Both the position numbers and the translations under genes were made by a program. A stretch of 64,000 bases of DNA from Paracoccaceae bacterium (GTDB taxonomy: Bacteria > Pseudomonadota > Alphaproteobacteria > Rhodobacterales > Rhodobacteraceae), in the NCBI GenBank assembly GCA_029243395.1, contig JAQWSE010000007.1:131690-195689 (forward strand). The letters are read 5' to 3'. This document shows positions 55,314 to 64,000 of this stretch, piece by piece (the first letter of the stretch is position 1; each line of letters begins with the position of its first letter). Below the pieces are notes generated by a model, which was not told the DNA's origin, did no database searches, and saw nothing but the letters and a program-made list of their open reading frames with translations.

Positions 55314-57320
55314 CTAGTGATTCGTTTTTTTCTTTGACTTTGTCTTAATCCAGATTTCATCTTTTATCAAATTGTTGATTTCTTCTATATCCTCTTCCAA
55401 AGTTTTTTTCTCTAAAGTGTTAGGAATGGATTTCCCACTCTGAGCATGGTGTAAGAATTTGTTAGCTTGTTCAAGTCGCCATGTTAATGTTTCATCATTG
55501 TTTTCTTGAATGTCCTCTTGAGCATCAGCTAATTCTTGTATCAAATTCTGTTTTGCTATTTTTCGAGTTAAAACATCGTCTAAAGTCATTTGAGCCTCAT
55601 GGAATGAGGAAAATTCATTTAGAAATGGGTTCACTTGCAGATGTCCCGTTGAGATAAGCTGTTGATATACATCTCGGCCGCTCATTTCGTTCAATTTATC
55701 TAACAGCCCCTTACGGGTCATTTTTCGTTGCGTATTTAATGAAATGATATTTTGATAGATTTTTTTGAGATCTTTGAAAAGAAAGGTGATTTCATTTAAT
55801 TGAGCAGTAAAGTTGGTAATTAATTTAGGATGGTTGATCAATGAAATAACAATCGCGGTTTCTTGAAAGCGTGATTCCATAGTGTCCGGTTTGGTGTCAC
55901 TGCCAAGTAAAGATGTCTTTGCATTTTTTGTAGGCTGGTTGGTCCGATATCTAAATTTATTTTCGTTATTTCCCGCACTATCATATTTAGGTGTTTTTGA
56001 TCCCCTCAGGAAATCTGAGTAACTATTTACACTCATACTAAAAAGTTTCTTCTTAAGTTCGTAAAATGCGGATGAGAAATGATTTCTGAGGCTGGTATTA
56101 CTTATGTCTTTCAAAATAGCATTGATTCTATTTTCTAGAGATGCACGATTTTCAGGAGTTTTATAAGTTTTACCCTTAGTTTCATGCTCCCAAATGATTT
56201 CAAGAAGAGATTGGGGTTTTTCAAGAAGAGTTATCAGTGTTTCTTTTCCAAACTTTGAGACTAAATCATCTGGATCCATTCCTGTAGGTAATTTACATGC
56301 TTGGATTGTTTTTTCTGCCGAAATTAATGGGAGTGATAAAAATGCCAACCGAGCCAATGCCCTTTCTCCAGATGAATCACCATCAAAAGCAAATATTGGA
56401 GTACTAGACAAACGCCAAATTTTTTGCAGTTGATCTGAAGTCACAGCTGTTCCCAGAGGCGCAACACAATTCTTTAGTCCGATCTTACTGAGAGCAATCA
56501 CATCCATATAGCCTTCTACTACAATAACACTATTTTCTTTCTGCATGGGTGGAACAAAATTATTTTGATTAAAAAGGAGTTTACCTTTTTGAAAAATTTC
56601 TGTTTCAGGTGAATTCAGGTACTTTGCTTGAGCTAAGCTACTTAGGGCTCTCCCTCCTAGACCAACTATTTCATCCCTTTGGTTTATTATGGGAAAGATT
56701 ATTCGATTTCTAAACCTATCGAAGATTTCACCATGATCATTTCGTGCGCACAATCCACTGTTTATTATAATATCAGGGGTGTATCCTTGTTTACTAAGGT
56801 AATTAAAAAGACTTTGCTTGCCCTCGGGGGCAAAGCCTAGTTGAAAATCATCTATTAATTTCCTTGACCCTATCCTATTTTTCAAGAAATCCAAAGCGCT
56901 TTTAGATTGGTTTTCTTTTAGATGATTAATGTAAAATTTCACAGCCAAGTTATGAATACTCAACATTGCTTCCCGATTTTTCCTGTGAGTGGAATCTTGT
57001 TTAGCCTCAAAATTATTGGGAATTTGCAACCCAGCTTCTGAGGCTAATCTTCTGATGGCGGAAATAAAGTCTAGATTCTCAGTTTTTCTTAGAAAGGTAA
57101 TAGAGTCTCCTTTTTCGTGGCAACCAAAACAATAATAAAGTCCCTTTATGTCATCCACTTTAAATGAGGCTGTTTTTTCATTATGGAATGGACAACAGGC
57201 CCAAAAAATACCTTTACTTTGGTTCGATTTCTTATTGTCCCAACTTACTTTTTTTCCTATTAGCTCAGCTAAAGATAATTTATCTCTCAATTCCTGGATA
57301 AAAATGTTTGATGCAATCAT
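55314..57320 (-). CDS. dnaG: DNA primase
   Basis: Makes RNA primers at the replication fork. 668 residues: CHC2 zinc finger with C43, H46, C64 and C67 (CCPFHNEKT and YYCFGCHEKGD), the catalytic core RNRIIFPIINQRDEIVGLGGRAL, the TOPRIM motif VVEGYMDVIALSKIGLKNCVA (in parts) with FAFDGDSSGERAL, and a C-terminal helicase-binding domain. First gene of dnaG-rpoD. rpsU and gatB, common elsewhere, are absent. Confidence 0.96.
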   Translation of the reverse strand: MIASNIFIQELRDKLSLAELIGKKVSWDNKKSNQSKGIFWACCPFHNEKTASFKVDDIKGLYYCFGCHEKGDSITFLRKTENLDFISAIRRLASEAGLQIPNNFEAKQDSTHRKNREAMLSIHNLAVKFYINHLKENQSKSALDFLKNRIGSRKLIDDFQLGFAPEGKQSLFNYLSKQGYTPDIIINSGLCARNDHGEIFDRFRNRIIFPIINQRDEIVGLGGRALSSLAQAKYLNSPETEIFQKGKLLFNQNNFVPPMQKENSVIVVEGYMDVIALSKIGLKNCVAPLGTAVTSDQLQKIWRLSSTPIFAFDGDSSGERALARLAFLSLPLISAEKTIQACKLPTGMDPDDLVSKFGKETLITLLEKPQSLLEIIWEHETKGKTYKTPENRASLENRINAILKDISNTSLRNHFSSAFYELKKKLFSMSVNSYSDFLRGSKTPKYDSAGNNENKFRYRTNQPTKNAKTSLLGSDTKPDTMESRFQETAIVISLINHPKLITNFTAQLNEITFLFKDLKKIYQNIISLNTQRKMTRKGLLDKLNEMSGRDVYQQLISTGHLQVNPFLNEFSSFHEAQMTLDDVLTRKIAKQNLIQELADAQEDIQENNDETLTWRLEQANKFLHHAQSGKSIPNTLEKKTLEEDIEEINNLIKDEIWIKTKSKKKTNH

Positions 57321-57376
57321 TTAAAGTATCTATTTTTTGTAACCAATTTACATATATAAATTTGTATTTGGCGTAT

Positions 57377-57724
57377 TCAGTCAGCGTTCACAAGTTTAAC
57401 AGATTTGCGGGATATTTCCATACCATCTTCCAATTCAATAATAAGGATTTCTTGTTTTTTATTTCTTGAATTAACTAGCAAATAGATTCTGTTATCATCA
57501 AGATAAATTGACTCAATATTGCTGTGGTTAGGAATACTCAAGGATTCAGGTGCAATGATCTTTGTTGTTTTGTTTTCAGTATCAAAAAAAATTTCCTTTA
57601 CTATTATAGCTACTATAATAGAAATACCGAGAATCATAACTATCAGTAATACTTTTACTAAAGCTCCAAGTAGTCTCAAGTTCCCTTGGGGAGTATATTG
57701 AACATCAATAGGCTTTCGTTCCAT
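57377..57724 (-). CDS. Small single-pass membrane protein (DUF6476-like)
   Basis: 115 residues with one membrane helix near 20-45 (LLGALVKVLLIVMILGISIIVAIIV) and a predicted extracytoplasmic tail of beta character (SLSIPNHSNIESIYLDDNRIYLLV in parts). The layout resembles DUF6476 proteins found beside rluD-rpoH in alphaproteobacteria, but I am not certain of the family. Its ATG (57724-57722) overlaps the ATG of rluD on the other strand. Function unknown. Confidence 0.65.
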   Translation of the reverse strand: MERKPIDVQYTPQGNLRLLGALVKVLLIVMILGISIIVAIIVKEIFFDTENKTTKIIAPESLSIPNHSNIESIYLDDNRIYLLVNSRNKKQEILIIELEDGMEISRKSVKLVNAD

Positions 57725-58772
57725 GGCATCCTCCAGTACTTTTCAGAATAAAATTTTACGTATAGTTATTAAAGAGCCTAATGGTAGATTAGACAAAGTG
57801 ATTGTTAATTCAATACCGCAAGATGTAGGCTTATCCAGATCACGAGTCAAAAACTTAATCAAGTTGGGTGCCATTAAGACCGAAAAAGGCAATAAAAAAA
57901 TTCATCAGAAATATCAGGTTCAGAAGAACGAAGCATTACTCATAGATCTAATTGAACCTTCAGTTTTAATACCATTACCAGAAGATATACCTTTGGAAAT
58001 TGTTTTTGAAGACGACCATTTAATTGTGATTAATAAGCCACCGGGATTGGTTGTACATCCTGGATCAGGAGTATACGGGGGTACACTTGTTAATGCTTTG
58101 TTGAATCACTGCAATAATTTGGCAGACGTTGGAGAAAATGATAGGCCTGGGATAGTTCATAGGCTCGATAAGGACACTTCCGGGCTTTTGGTGGCAGCAA
58201 AATCAAATCATGCATATTTAGGTTTGACTAAACAATTTGCTCAACACACTGCCAAAAGACAGTATATAGCTATAGTATGGGGTCTTCCAGATCTGAGTAA
58301 AACACCTTTAGGAATGAGAAATCTATTGTCATTGGAGGAAAAAGGGGTTTTTAAAATTGAAGGGAATATTGGTCGGCATCCGGTCCACAGAAAAAAAATG
58401 GCCCTAAGAAAAGATGGAGAAGGTAAAGTTGCTTTAACTAAGTATAAGATATTAAGGACTTTTGTCTATAAAGATATCCCCATAGCTTCCTTGACTAGTT
58501 GTTGGTTAGCAACTGGTCGAACGCATCAAATAAGAGTTCATATGGATGCAATAAACCATGGTGTTGTAGGCGATTTATTATACCGATCAGGAATGAAAGC
58601 TAATCTTGATTTATCAAAAATACTCGGGGGAGGTTATGAAACTTTCGGGCGTCAAGCTTTACACGCCGAGAAGCTTTCTTTTGAACATCCACTTAGCAAA
58701 GAGCATTTGCAGTTTGAGATTTCTCCACCAAAAGATTTTTGTGAACTACTAAGATTATTTGAGAAATTATAA
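57723..58772 (+). CDS. rluD: RluA-family 23S rRNA pseudouridine synthase
   Basis: 349 residues: S4 RNA-binding domain (about 15-80, RLDKVIVNSI, SRSRVKNLIKLGAI), then the catalytic domain with NKPPGLVVHPG, catalytic Asp in RPGIVHRLDKDTSGLLV, and TGRTHQIRVHM. S4 plus the RLDKDTSG motif places it with RluC/RluD; position before rpoH favours RluD. No in-frame ATG follows closely, so the start at 57723 is likely, which makes it overlap the divergent membrane-protein gene by two bases. Confidence 0.9.
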   Translation: MASSSTFQNKILRIVIKEPNGRLDKVIVNSIPQDVGLSRSRVKNLIKLGAIKTEKGNKKIHQKYQVQKNEALLIDLIEPSVLIPLPEDIPLEIVFEDDHLIVINKPPGLVVHPGSGVYGGTLVNALLNHCNNLADVGENDRPGIVHRLDKDTSGLLVAAKSNHAYLGLTKQFAQHTAKRQYIAIVWGLPDLSKTPLGMRNLLSLEEKGVFKIEGNIGRHPVHRKKMALRKDGEGKVALTKYKILRTFVYKDIPIASLTSCWLATGRTHQIRVHMDAINHGVVGDLLYRSGMKANLDLSKILGGGYETFGRQALHAEKLSFEHPLSKEHLQFEISPPKDFCELLRLFEKL

Positions 58773-58795
58773 TTAAGTTGTTCTTAGGAAAACTA

Positions 58796-58823
58796 TTGAT
58801 TTTTATAAATTGACGCTTATATA
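58796..58823 (+). promoter_or_regulatory. Candidate promoter of rpoH
   Basis: TTGATT at 58796-58801 and TATATA at 58818-58823, 16 bases apart, about 57 bases before the rpoH ATG. A second -35-like TTGACG at 58810-58815 has no clear -10 at a proper distance. This is the best pair in the 107-base gap after rluD. Confidence 0.35.
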
Positions 58824-58879
58824 CATGGTAATCACGCACATGATGATAGTAGATTAAGTAATTCTATTGTGGAGATAGT

Positions 58880-59758
58880 ATGAGTAAAAATAGGTTGCCG
58901 GCTCTTAGTGAGGGCGGTTTGTCAAGTTACTTAAATGAGATAAAGAAGTTTCCTATGCTGACCTCTGAGGAAGAGTTTATGTTGGCAAAGGCTTGGGTGG
59001 ATCGCGAAGATAGAAAGAGCGCGCATAGATTGGTTACTTCTCATTTGAGGTTAGCTGCCAAGATAGCCCTTGGATATAGAGGCTATGGCCTACCAATTAA
59101 TGAGGTAGTATCTGAAGCAAATGTTGGTTTGATGCAAGCTGTGAAAAGATTTGATCCAGATAAAGGTTTTAGATTGGCGACCTATGCTATGTGGTGGATT
59201 AAGGCTAGTATACAGGAGTACATTCTAAGAAGCTGGAGTCTTGTAAAAATGGGGACGACTAGTGCACAAAAAAAGCTGTTCTTTAATCTACGCAAGGCAA
59301 AAACTAAAATTGGAGTAATGGAAGAGGGAGATTTACGTCCAGAGAATGTAAAGAAGATAGCTGAAAGCTTGAATGTAAGCCATGAGGAAGTCATTTCCAT
59401 GAATAGGCGAATGGGGGGAGGAGATTCGTCATTGAATGTTTTAGTTAATACTAACAATGAAGGAACTTTAGAATGGCAAGATTGGTTAGAGGACGAAAAT
59501 TCTGATCATGCTACTAAGTTCGCAGATCAGGATGAGTTAAATAGCCGCAAGAAACTCCTAGAGGGTGCCTTAACGTCTCTAAATCAAAGAGAATGTGAGA
59601 TTATTACAAAGCGAAGGCTAATGGATGATCCACTAACATTAGAAGAGCTAAGTGGTGAGTATAATGTTAGCCGGGAACGTATTAGGCAGATAGAAGTTAG
59701 AGCTTTTGAGAAGTTGCAAAAGAAAATGTGTGAGCTGGCTCAACTTGAAGTAGTTTAG
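58880..59758 (+). CDS. rpoH: Heat-shock sigma factor RpoH (sigma-32)
   Basis: 292 residues, shorter than RpoD and lacking region 1.1. LSSYLNEIKKFPMLTSEEE, region 2 VTSHLRLAAKIALGYRGYGLP and ATYAMWWIKASIQEYI, the RpoH box QKKLFFNLRKAK, and region 4.2 [25 protein letters not shown] lies eight bases before the ATG. Follows rluD, as in other members of the class. Regulation by mRNA structure is possible but not evident by eye. Confidence 0.95.
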   Translation: MSKNRLPALSEGGLSSYLNEIKKFPMLTSEEEFMLAKAWVDREDRKSAHRLVTSHLRLAAKIALGYRGYGLPINEVVSEANVGLMQAVKRFDPDKGFRLATYAMWWIKASIQEYILRSWSLVKMGTTSAQKKLFFNLRKAKTKIGVMEEGDLRPENVKKIAESLNVSHEEVISMNRRMGGGDSSLNVLVNTNNEGTLEWQDWLEDENSDHATKFADQDELNSRKKLLEGALTSLNQRECEIITKRRLMDDPLTLEELSGEYNVSRERIRQIEVRAFEKLQKKMCELAQLEVV

Positions 59759-59814
59759 TAAGATTGCTAGTGGGTTAATATATGTCAATGATCAGCACTT
59801 CATAGGATTCTGCT

Positions 59815-61599
59815 TTATGAAAGACTTTCAAGCTCATCGATTAAATTTTTTAACACATTAATGCCTTTAATCCAAAAATTTTTCTTAGTAATATCCAAGC
59901 CAAAGGGGCCAAGGAGTTCATTGTAGTTTTTAGAACCTCCGGCTGATAACATTGCTAAATATTTATCTTGAAAACCAGGCATGCCAGATTGATAGGTGGA
60001 ATATAATGCGTTAACCATTCCGTCGCCAAAAGCATAGGCATAAACATAAAAAGGCGAGTGTATGAAATGAGGAACATAGGCCCAAAAATTTTGATATCGA
60101 CTATCATAATCAAAGCAATCCCCAAGACTTTCCTTAGAAATATCCATCCAAATTCTTGAAATTGAATCTGTTGTAAGTTCACCATTTTTCCGTTGATCGT
60201 GTACTCTGCATTCAAAATCGTAAAAAGAAATTTGTCTGACCACAGTATTGATGATGTCCTCTATTTTTCCCGCTAATAAATATTTGCGCTGAGTTTGGTT
60301 TTTTTCCTCTTTCAGAATTCTTTCAAAGGTTAGCATCTCTCCAAATACAGAGGCTGTTTCTGCTAAAGTCAATGGTGTTGTTGAAAGGATTTCTCCTTGC
60401 TTAGATGCAAGTACTTGGTGAATCCCGTGACCAATCTCATGAGATAAGGTCATAACATCACGAATGTTACCAAAGTAATTAAGGAGAATATAAGGATGTA
60501 CATCAGTCACTGTTGGATGACTAAAGGCGCCGGGTGTTTTCCCTGAAGAAATTCCAGCGTCAATCCAACCATGTTCAAAAAATTCCTTGGCTATTTCACC
60601 CATTTTAGGATTAAAGTCCGTATATGATTCTAACACCAAATGTTTTGCCTGATCCCAGCTAATCCGGGTTCGTTTTCCACCCTTAAAGGGTGCGTTCCTA
60701 TCCCAAATTTTGAGCTTCCCCCCCCCCATCAGCTTTGCCTTCAACTGGTAATATTTGTGAGAAGTCTCCGAGTAAGATTCTACTACTGAATCACGAAGGT
60801 TCATTATAATTTTAGGATTAATGTCGTTAAGTAGGTGCCTGGATTGAGCCGGAGTTTTGAACTTTCGCCAGTTATCTTCAATCTGTTTTTCTTTAGCTAG
60901 ACTATTCGTAATTCGTCCAAATATTTTCAATTTTTCTTGGAATCTCTTTGCCAACTGTATACCCGCAGATTCTCGTATTCTTGAATTTGGGCTCTGAAAA
61001 AGATTTAAGGTTTCTTCTAGACCATACTCTTTCCCAGACATCTCGATATTGATTTCAGAAATTGTTTCGTCAAAGAGTTTACTCCAGGCATTTCTGGAAG
61101 CAGATGCATAGTCATTTAAAAGATTTTCTAACTCTTCCGATAGTTGATACGGTTTCATCGCTCTAGTTTTATCGAAGAAAATTTTGTACCTGTTAAGGCA
61201 ACTTTTTTTTGAAACGATCTTTTTGTAATGCTTGTCACTCATTTCATTTATTTCGAGGGGGAGAAAAAGTATCCTGGAATTGAATTTTGTTAGCTTTTCT
61301 TGTACATCAGACAAAAATTTAATTCTGTCCTGACAGGTAGTGATCTGGCAGTGCATTAATTGAGCAAAGGACAAAAGTCTTCCACTTTTTCGTTCTAGGT
61401 ATTCCCAATCTCTAAATAGTTTTTTAAAGCCTTTTTCTTTGAGTTTTGAAATCTTACCTCGATAGTTTCTCCGGAATTTCTTAGTCATTTGATCCACGTT
61501 CAGGAGATCTTTTTCAACCTCTGGTGAATCGATTGTAGGGTAAAGGTCAGTTAAATCCCAAGAGGGAAGTTTTTGTTTCTTTATTTCTAAATTAGTCAT
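59815..61599 (-). CDS. pepF: Oligoendopeptidase F-like M3 metallopeptidase
   Basis: Cytosolic zinc peptidase that degrades oligopeptides. 594 residues, the PepF length, with an N-terminal helical domain, the zinc motif HEIGHGIH (387-394) and the downstream metal Glu in ETASVFGEMLTFERIL. The residues MGGGKLKIWDRNAP (291-304) are coded in part by a run of ten G on the sense strand (60718-60727); in this assembly the frame is intact across it. Monocistronic, convergent with rpoH. Confidence 0.93.
   Translation of the reverse strand: MTNLEIKKQKLPSWDLTDLYPTIDSPEVEKDLLNVDQMTKKFRRNYRGKISKLKEKGFKKLFRDWEYLERKSGRLLSFAQLMHCQITTCQDRIKFLSDVQEKLTKFNSRILFLPLEINEMSDKHYKKIVSKKSCLNRYKIFFDKTRAMKPYQLSEELENLLNDYASASRNAWSKLFDETISEINIEMSGKEYGLEETLNLFQSPNSRIRESAGIQLAKRFQEKLKIFGRITNSLAKEKQIEDNWRKFKTPAQSRHLLNDINPKIIMNLRDSVVESYSETSHKYYQLKAKLMGGGKLKIWDRNAPFKGGKRTRISWDQAKHLVLESYTDFNPKMGEIAKEFFEHGWIDAGISSGKTPGAFSHPTVTDVHPYILLNYFGNIRDVMTLSHEIGHGIHQVLASKQGEILSTTPLTLAETASVFGEMLTFERILKEEKNQTQRKYLLAGKIEDIINTVVRQISFYDFECRVHDQRKNGELTTDSISRIWMDISKESLGDCFDYDSRYQNFWAYVPHFIHSPFYVYAYAFGDGMVNALYSTYQSGMPGFQDKYLAMLSAGGSKNYNELLGPFGLDITKKNFWIKGINVLKNLIDELESLS
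60718..60727. repeat. Ten-base C/G homopolymer inside pepF
   Basis: Ten consecutive C on the plus strand (G on the pepF sense strand), encoding the last base of Met291 and Gly292-294. It is the longest G/C homopolymer I noticed in this AT-rich window; the others are six or fewer. Such tracts are prone to length change by slippage. Confidence 0.9.
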
Positions 61600-61677
61600 T
61601 TAGGATTCACTCCTGTGGTAGATCAGCAATACTATGTTTTACTCAAAGGTGCATATTGGGTTAAATAAATAATAAAG

Positions 61678-62382
61678 TTAAGCCTTAGAAGTTTGATCTG
61701 ATTTTCTTGACTTATTTATCATTTCCCAAGCTTGGTTAATTTTTAACAAACGGTTACTGGCAAGAGAAATTGCTTCAGGAGGAAGGCCCCGAGCAGACAA
61801 TTTGTCTGGGTGGTTTTCTTGGACTAATTCTCTCCACTTTCTCTTTATATCCAATGTATTCCAACTTGGCTGAACCCCTAGAATTATAAAGGGATCTGAA
61901 GCTTGTTTTGGAACATAGCGTGATTTTAAAGTATTCAATGTCATGTCACTCAATTTAAAAATTTGGGCAACTTCATCGATGAAAATATTTTCTGCAGGAT
62001 GATATGATCCATCCGAAGTAGCAATGTAAAGCAAGCCCTCAATAAGATCCTCCAAGATTTTAGAGTTCTTGTATAACATCTTATAAATTTTCCTTGCATA
62101 TATTTCGAAACCAGCTACATCCCTGCGTGCTAGATTAAAAACACGAGAGGCATTTTTTTCTTCATTTTTTGGAATGTGAAAAACCTGTTTAAAAGCTGAA
62201 ATTTCTTCTGGCTTAACTATTCCGTCAGCTTTTGCCATCTTAGCACTTAAAGCAATGACAGCTATGGTAAAGCCAGCAGTTTTCTCAGGAGGAGTCTTCA
62301 ATTTCAAGAAAATATTGTTGAGTTGTTCTCCTTTCTTGGTTAGGTTTGCAATTAACTGTGATATTTTGGCCCAAATCGACAT
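61678..62382 (-). CDS. djlA: TerB/J-domain co-chaperone (DjlA/DjiA-like)
   Basis: 234 residues from ATG 62382 (TTG 62385 precedes it). A TerB-like helical domain (about 35-150; TAGFTIAVIALSAKMAKADGIV in parts, then LLYIATSDGSYHPAE) precedes a C-terminal J domain (FIILGVQPSWNTLDIKRKWRE, with the HPD of NHPDKLSARGLPPE) that would stimulate DnaK ATPase. No membrane helix is seen at the N-terminus, so it is the soluble DjiA form rather than membrane DjlA. Confidence 0.88.
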   Translation of the reverse strand: MSIWAKISQLIANLTKKGEQLNNIFLKLKTPPEKTAGFTIAVIALSAKMAKADGIVKPEEISAFKQVFHIPKNEEKNASRVFNLARRDVAGFEIYARKIYKMLYKNSKILEDLIEGLLYIATSDGSYHPAENIFIDEVAQIFKLSDMTLNTLKSRYVPKQASDPFIILGVQPSWNTLDIKRKWRELVQENHPDKLSARGLPPEAISLASNRLLKINQAWEMINKSRKSDQTSKA

Positions 62383-62577
62383 CAACTATTTCCCAGGGGA
62401 CATTAATTCATTCTTTAAATAAGATTGGATTTAGGGTATCAGCTTACCTGGCATAACTCAACAAATGTAATGTTCACATGATAGCATAGTGCAGCATTTT
62501 CATTTGAAGCTAATAGTAAATTTTTGGATTGATCTGGGTTGTTCTAGTTAGATGTTGCACAAACGGCGAGGCAGTTA

Positions 62578-64000
62578 ATGGCAAGCTGGAGTTTCTGGAT
62601 AGATAGAGGTGGTACTTTCACTGACACTGTAGCACTAAGTCCGAGTGGGCAGTTACTTTCTTCCAAATTTTTATCTGTGAATCCCAAGAAATATGATGAT
62701 GCCGCAATACATTCTATTCGAAATTTCTTGTCAATTCCTAATTATGAAAAGATACCGGTCTCTAAAATAGAATCTATAAAGATGGGGACTACGGTTGCCA
62801 CCAATGCTTTGCTTGAGCGGCGAGGCGCTCGAACAGTTTTGGTTGTTACGAGAGGGTTTGAAGATCAACTGCGATTAGGATATCAGAATCGTCCAGATAT
62901 ATTCGCACGGCAAATTATTCTGCCTGACCAATTGTACGAAAAGGTGGCGACTGCAGATGAAAGGATTTTAGCAAATGGAGAGATTGTAAAATCATTAGAT
63001 ATGAATGCTCTGAAAGAGGATTTAGAAGGTTGCCTTAATGAAGGTATAACCGCTTGTGCGATTATATTGATGCATGGGTATAGGTTTGTTGAACATGAAA
63101 AAAAGGCTGCCAATTTAGCAAATGAATTAGGTTTTGAACAAGTATCTGTTAGCCACGAAGTGAATCCCCAAATTAGATTTGTTGAGAGAGGAGACACTAC
63201 GGTTTTAGATGCATATCTGACCCCAATACTCAGAAAATACATAGATCAATTGGAGGAAAACTTTATAGGTGATTTGGGTCATCGTTTGATGTTCATGCAA
63301 TCAAATGGTGGCTTAGCGAGTCCAAAATTTTTTCGAGGCAAAGATGCTGTTTTGTCTGGGCCTGCTGGTGGTGTTGTAGGTGCAGTCGAAGTCAGTATGA
63401 GAGCGGGAGAGGCAAAGATAATAGGGTTTGACATGGGTGGAACCTCAACGGATGTTTGTCATTTTTCAGGTCAATATGAGAGGATTTTTAAGGGTCAAAT
63501 TGCTGGGGTAAGGTTAGCAACTCCAATGATGAATATTCATACAGTTGCTGCAGGTGGGGGAAGTATTCTGACCTATTCATCTGGCAGGCTTCAGGTGGGA
63601 CCTGAAAGTGCTGGAGCAGAGCCTGGACCTGCTTGTTATGGTAATGGTGGTCCATTAACAGTTACTGACGCAAATGTAATTACTGGTAGATTGCGTCCAG
63701 AATTCTTTCCAGCCATTTTTGGTAAGTTGGGTGACCAGAGTTTGATCAAAAAGGAATCCAGTGCAGCAATTGAGCCCATAGCTAAAAAGCTGAATAAATC
63801 TCCTGAAGCTATTGCCGAAGATTGGTTAAGTGTGGCTGTTCAAAATATGGTTAGTGCCATAAAGAAGATTTCAGTTCAAAAAGGTTACAACGTTTCAACA
63901 TATTGTTTGACAGTTTTTGGAGGCGCTGGGGGTCAGTTTGCATGCTCTATCGCAGATAAACTCGGAATCAATAGGTGCTTATTACATTCTAAGGCATCAT
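62578..64000 (+). CDS. 5-oxoprolinase / hydantoinase A-type ATPase, N-terminal part (cut by window edge)
   Basis: Open reading frame from ATG 62578 to the window end (474 codons). WIDRGGTFTDTVALSPSG is the N-terminal ATPase phosphate loop, KMGTTVATNALLERRGART, VLSGPAGGVVGAV, GFDMGGTSTDVCH and AGAEPGPACYGNGGPLTVTDA follow in family order. It resembles the single-chain ATP-dependent 5-oxoprolinase (about 1200 residues, HyuA plus HyuB fused) more than a lone HyuA, from FWIDRGGTFTD and RPDIFARQI, but the right half is outside the window. Confidence 0.88.
   Translation, partial: MASWSFWIDRGGTFTDTVALSPSGQLLSSKFLSVNPKKYDDAAIHSIRNFLSIPNYEKIPVSKIESIKMGTTVATNALLERRGARTVLVVTRGFEDQLRLGYQNRPDIFARQIILPDQLYEKVATADERILANGEIVKSLDMNALKEDLEGCLNEGITACAIILMHGYRFVEHEKKAANLANELGFEQVSVSHEVNPQIRFVERGDTTVLDAYLTPILRKYIDQLEENFIGDLGHRLMFMQSNGGLASPKFFRGKDAVLSGPAGGVVGAVEVSMRAGEAKIIGFDMGGTSTDVCHFSGQYERIFKGQIAGVRLATPMMNIHTVAAGGGSILTYSSGRLQVGPESAGAEPGPACYGNGGPLTVTDANVITGRLRPEFFPAIFGKLGDQSLIKKESSAAIEPIAKKLNKSPEAIAEDWLSVAVQNMVSAIKKISVQKGYNVSTYCLTVFGGAGGQFACSIADKLGINRCLLHSKAS

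Noticed and set aside
1-64000. Hidden mobile, CRISPR or defence system
   Set aside because: I looked for transposases, integrases, direct-repeat arrays, toxin-antitoxin pairs and restriction genes on both strands; all substantial frames are accounted for by core genes.

Overview
The window is a low-GC (AT-rich by eye) bacterial chromosome segment that reads as an alphaproteobacterium, probably a free-living marine-type lineage with a streamlined genome. Support comes from gene order: argH-lptM-lysA with divergent tlpA; etfB-etfA-hbd behind an HIG1-type membrane protein and a PduO-type adenosyltransferase; folK-rpoZ-relA/spoT-DUF2062-pdxJ-acpS-lepB-rnc-era-DUF1491-recO; hprK-rapZ-ptsH; dnaG-rpoD; rluD-rpoH. 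Small families typical of the class also occur (DUF1244, DUF465, DUF1491, short HprK, RapZ). I cannot fix the genus. Coding density is very high: no gene-free stretch exceeds 300 bases (the longest are about 240 bases, at 5079-5320 and 11700-11938). I see no rRNA, tRNA, CRISPR array, insertion sequence, prophage or defence island.

Layout. 1-5078: 5' end of argG, iron alcohol dehydrogenase, alpha/beta hydrolase, acetyl-CoA acetyltransferase, D-amino-acid aminotransferase, DUF1244. 5321-11699: pyk, rpmI-rplT, pheS-pheT, greA. 11939-18398: ETF:ubiquinone oxidoreductase, a TPR protein, ispE, polyprenyl diphosphate synthase, tRNA methyltransferase, DUF465. 18455-23343: glutamine amidotransferase, tlpA, argH-lptM-lysA, zinc-ribbon membrane protein. 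23551-29936: plsC, accA, malY-like, def-fmt, rnhA/DUF3429/ispH. 30074-38571: the long folK to recO plus-strand cluster. 38589-46359: methylsuccinyl-CoA dehydrogenase-like gene, hprK-rapZ-ptsH, hbd-etfA-etfB, adenosyltransferase, HIG1 protein, SDR. 46406-57724: parC, then a minus-strand run read dnaG-rpoD-nrdR-ribD-ribE-ribBA-ribH-nusB. 57723-64000: rluD, rpoH, pepF, djlA-like and the 5' part of a 5-oxoprolinase/hydantoinase gene.

Functional threads. (i) Acyl-CoA oxidation with electron delivery to ubiquinone: an ACAD, hbd, thiolase, EtfAB and ETF-QO are all in the window, and the ACAD looks like (2S)-methylsuccinyl-CoA dehydrogenase; with the B12 adenosyltransferase this hints at an ethylmalonyl-CoA pathway. 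(ii) Isoprenoids: ispE, ispH and a long-chain prenyl synthase. (iii) A complete riboflavin operon apart from a recognisable GTP cyclohydrolase II active site. (iv) Stringent response and transcription: relA/spoT, omega, sigma-70, sigma-32, GreA, NusB, NrdR. (v) A nitrogen-PTS-like remnant: HprK, RapZ and HPr.

No novel multi-gene system is evident; this is mostly core genome. The observations most worth checking are local: a G10 tract inside pepF, an HPr gene with no canonical start codon in frame beside an A8 run, a 13-bp tandem repeat plus 20-bp palindrome between two divergent genes, a hairpin plus T-run ahead of pheS, divergent genes sharing a CATG at their start codons, and several missing genes in otherwise conserved neighbourhoods (EIIA between rapZ and ptsH, ftsEX beside the zinc-ribbon gene).
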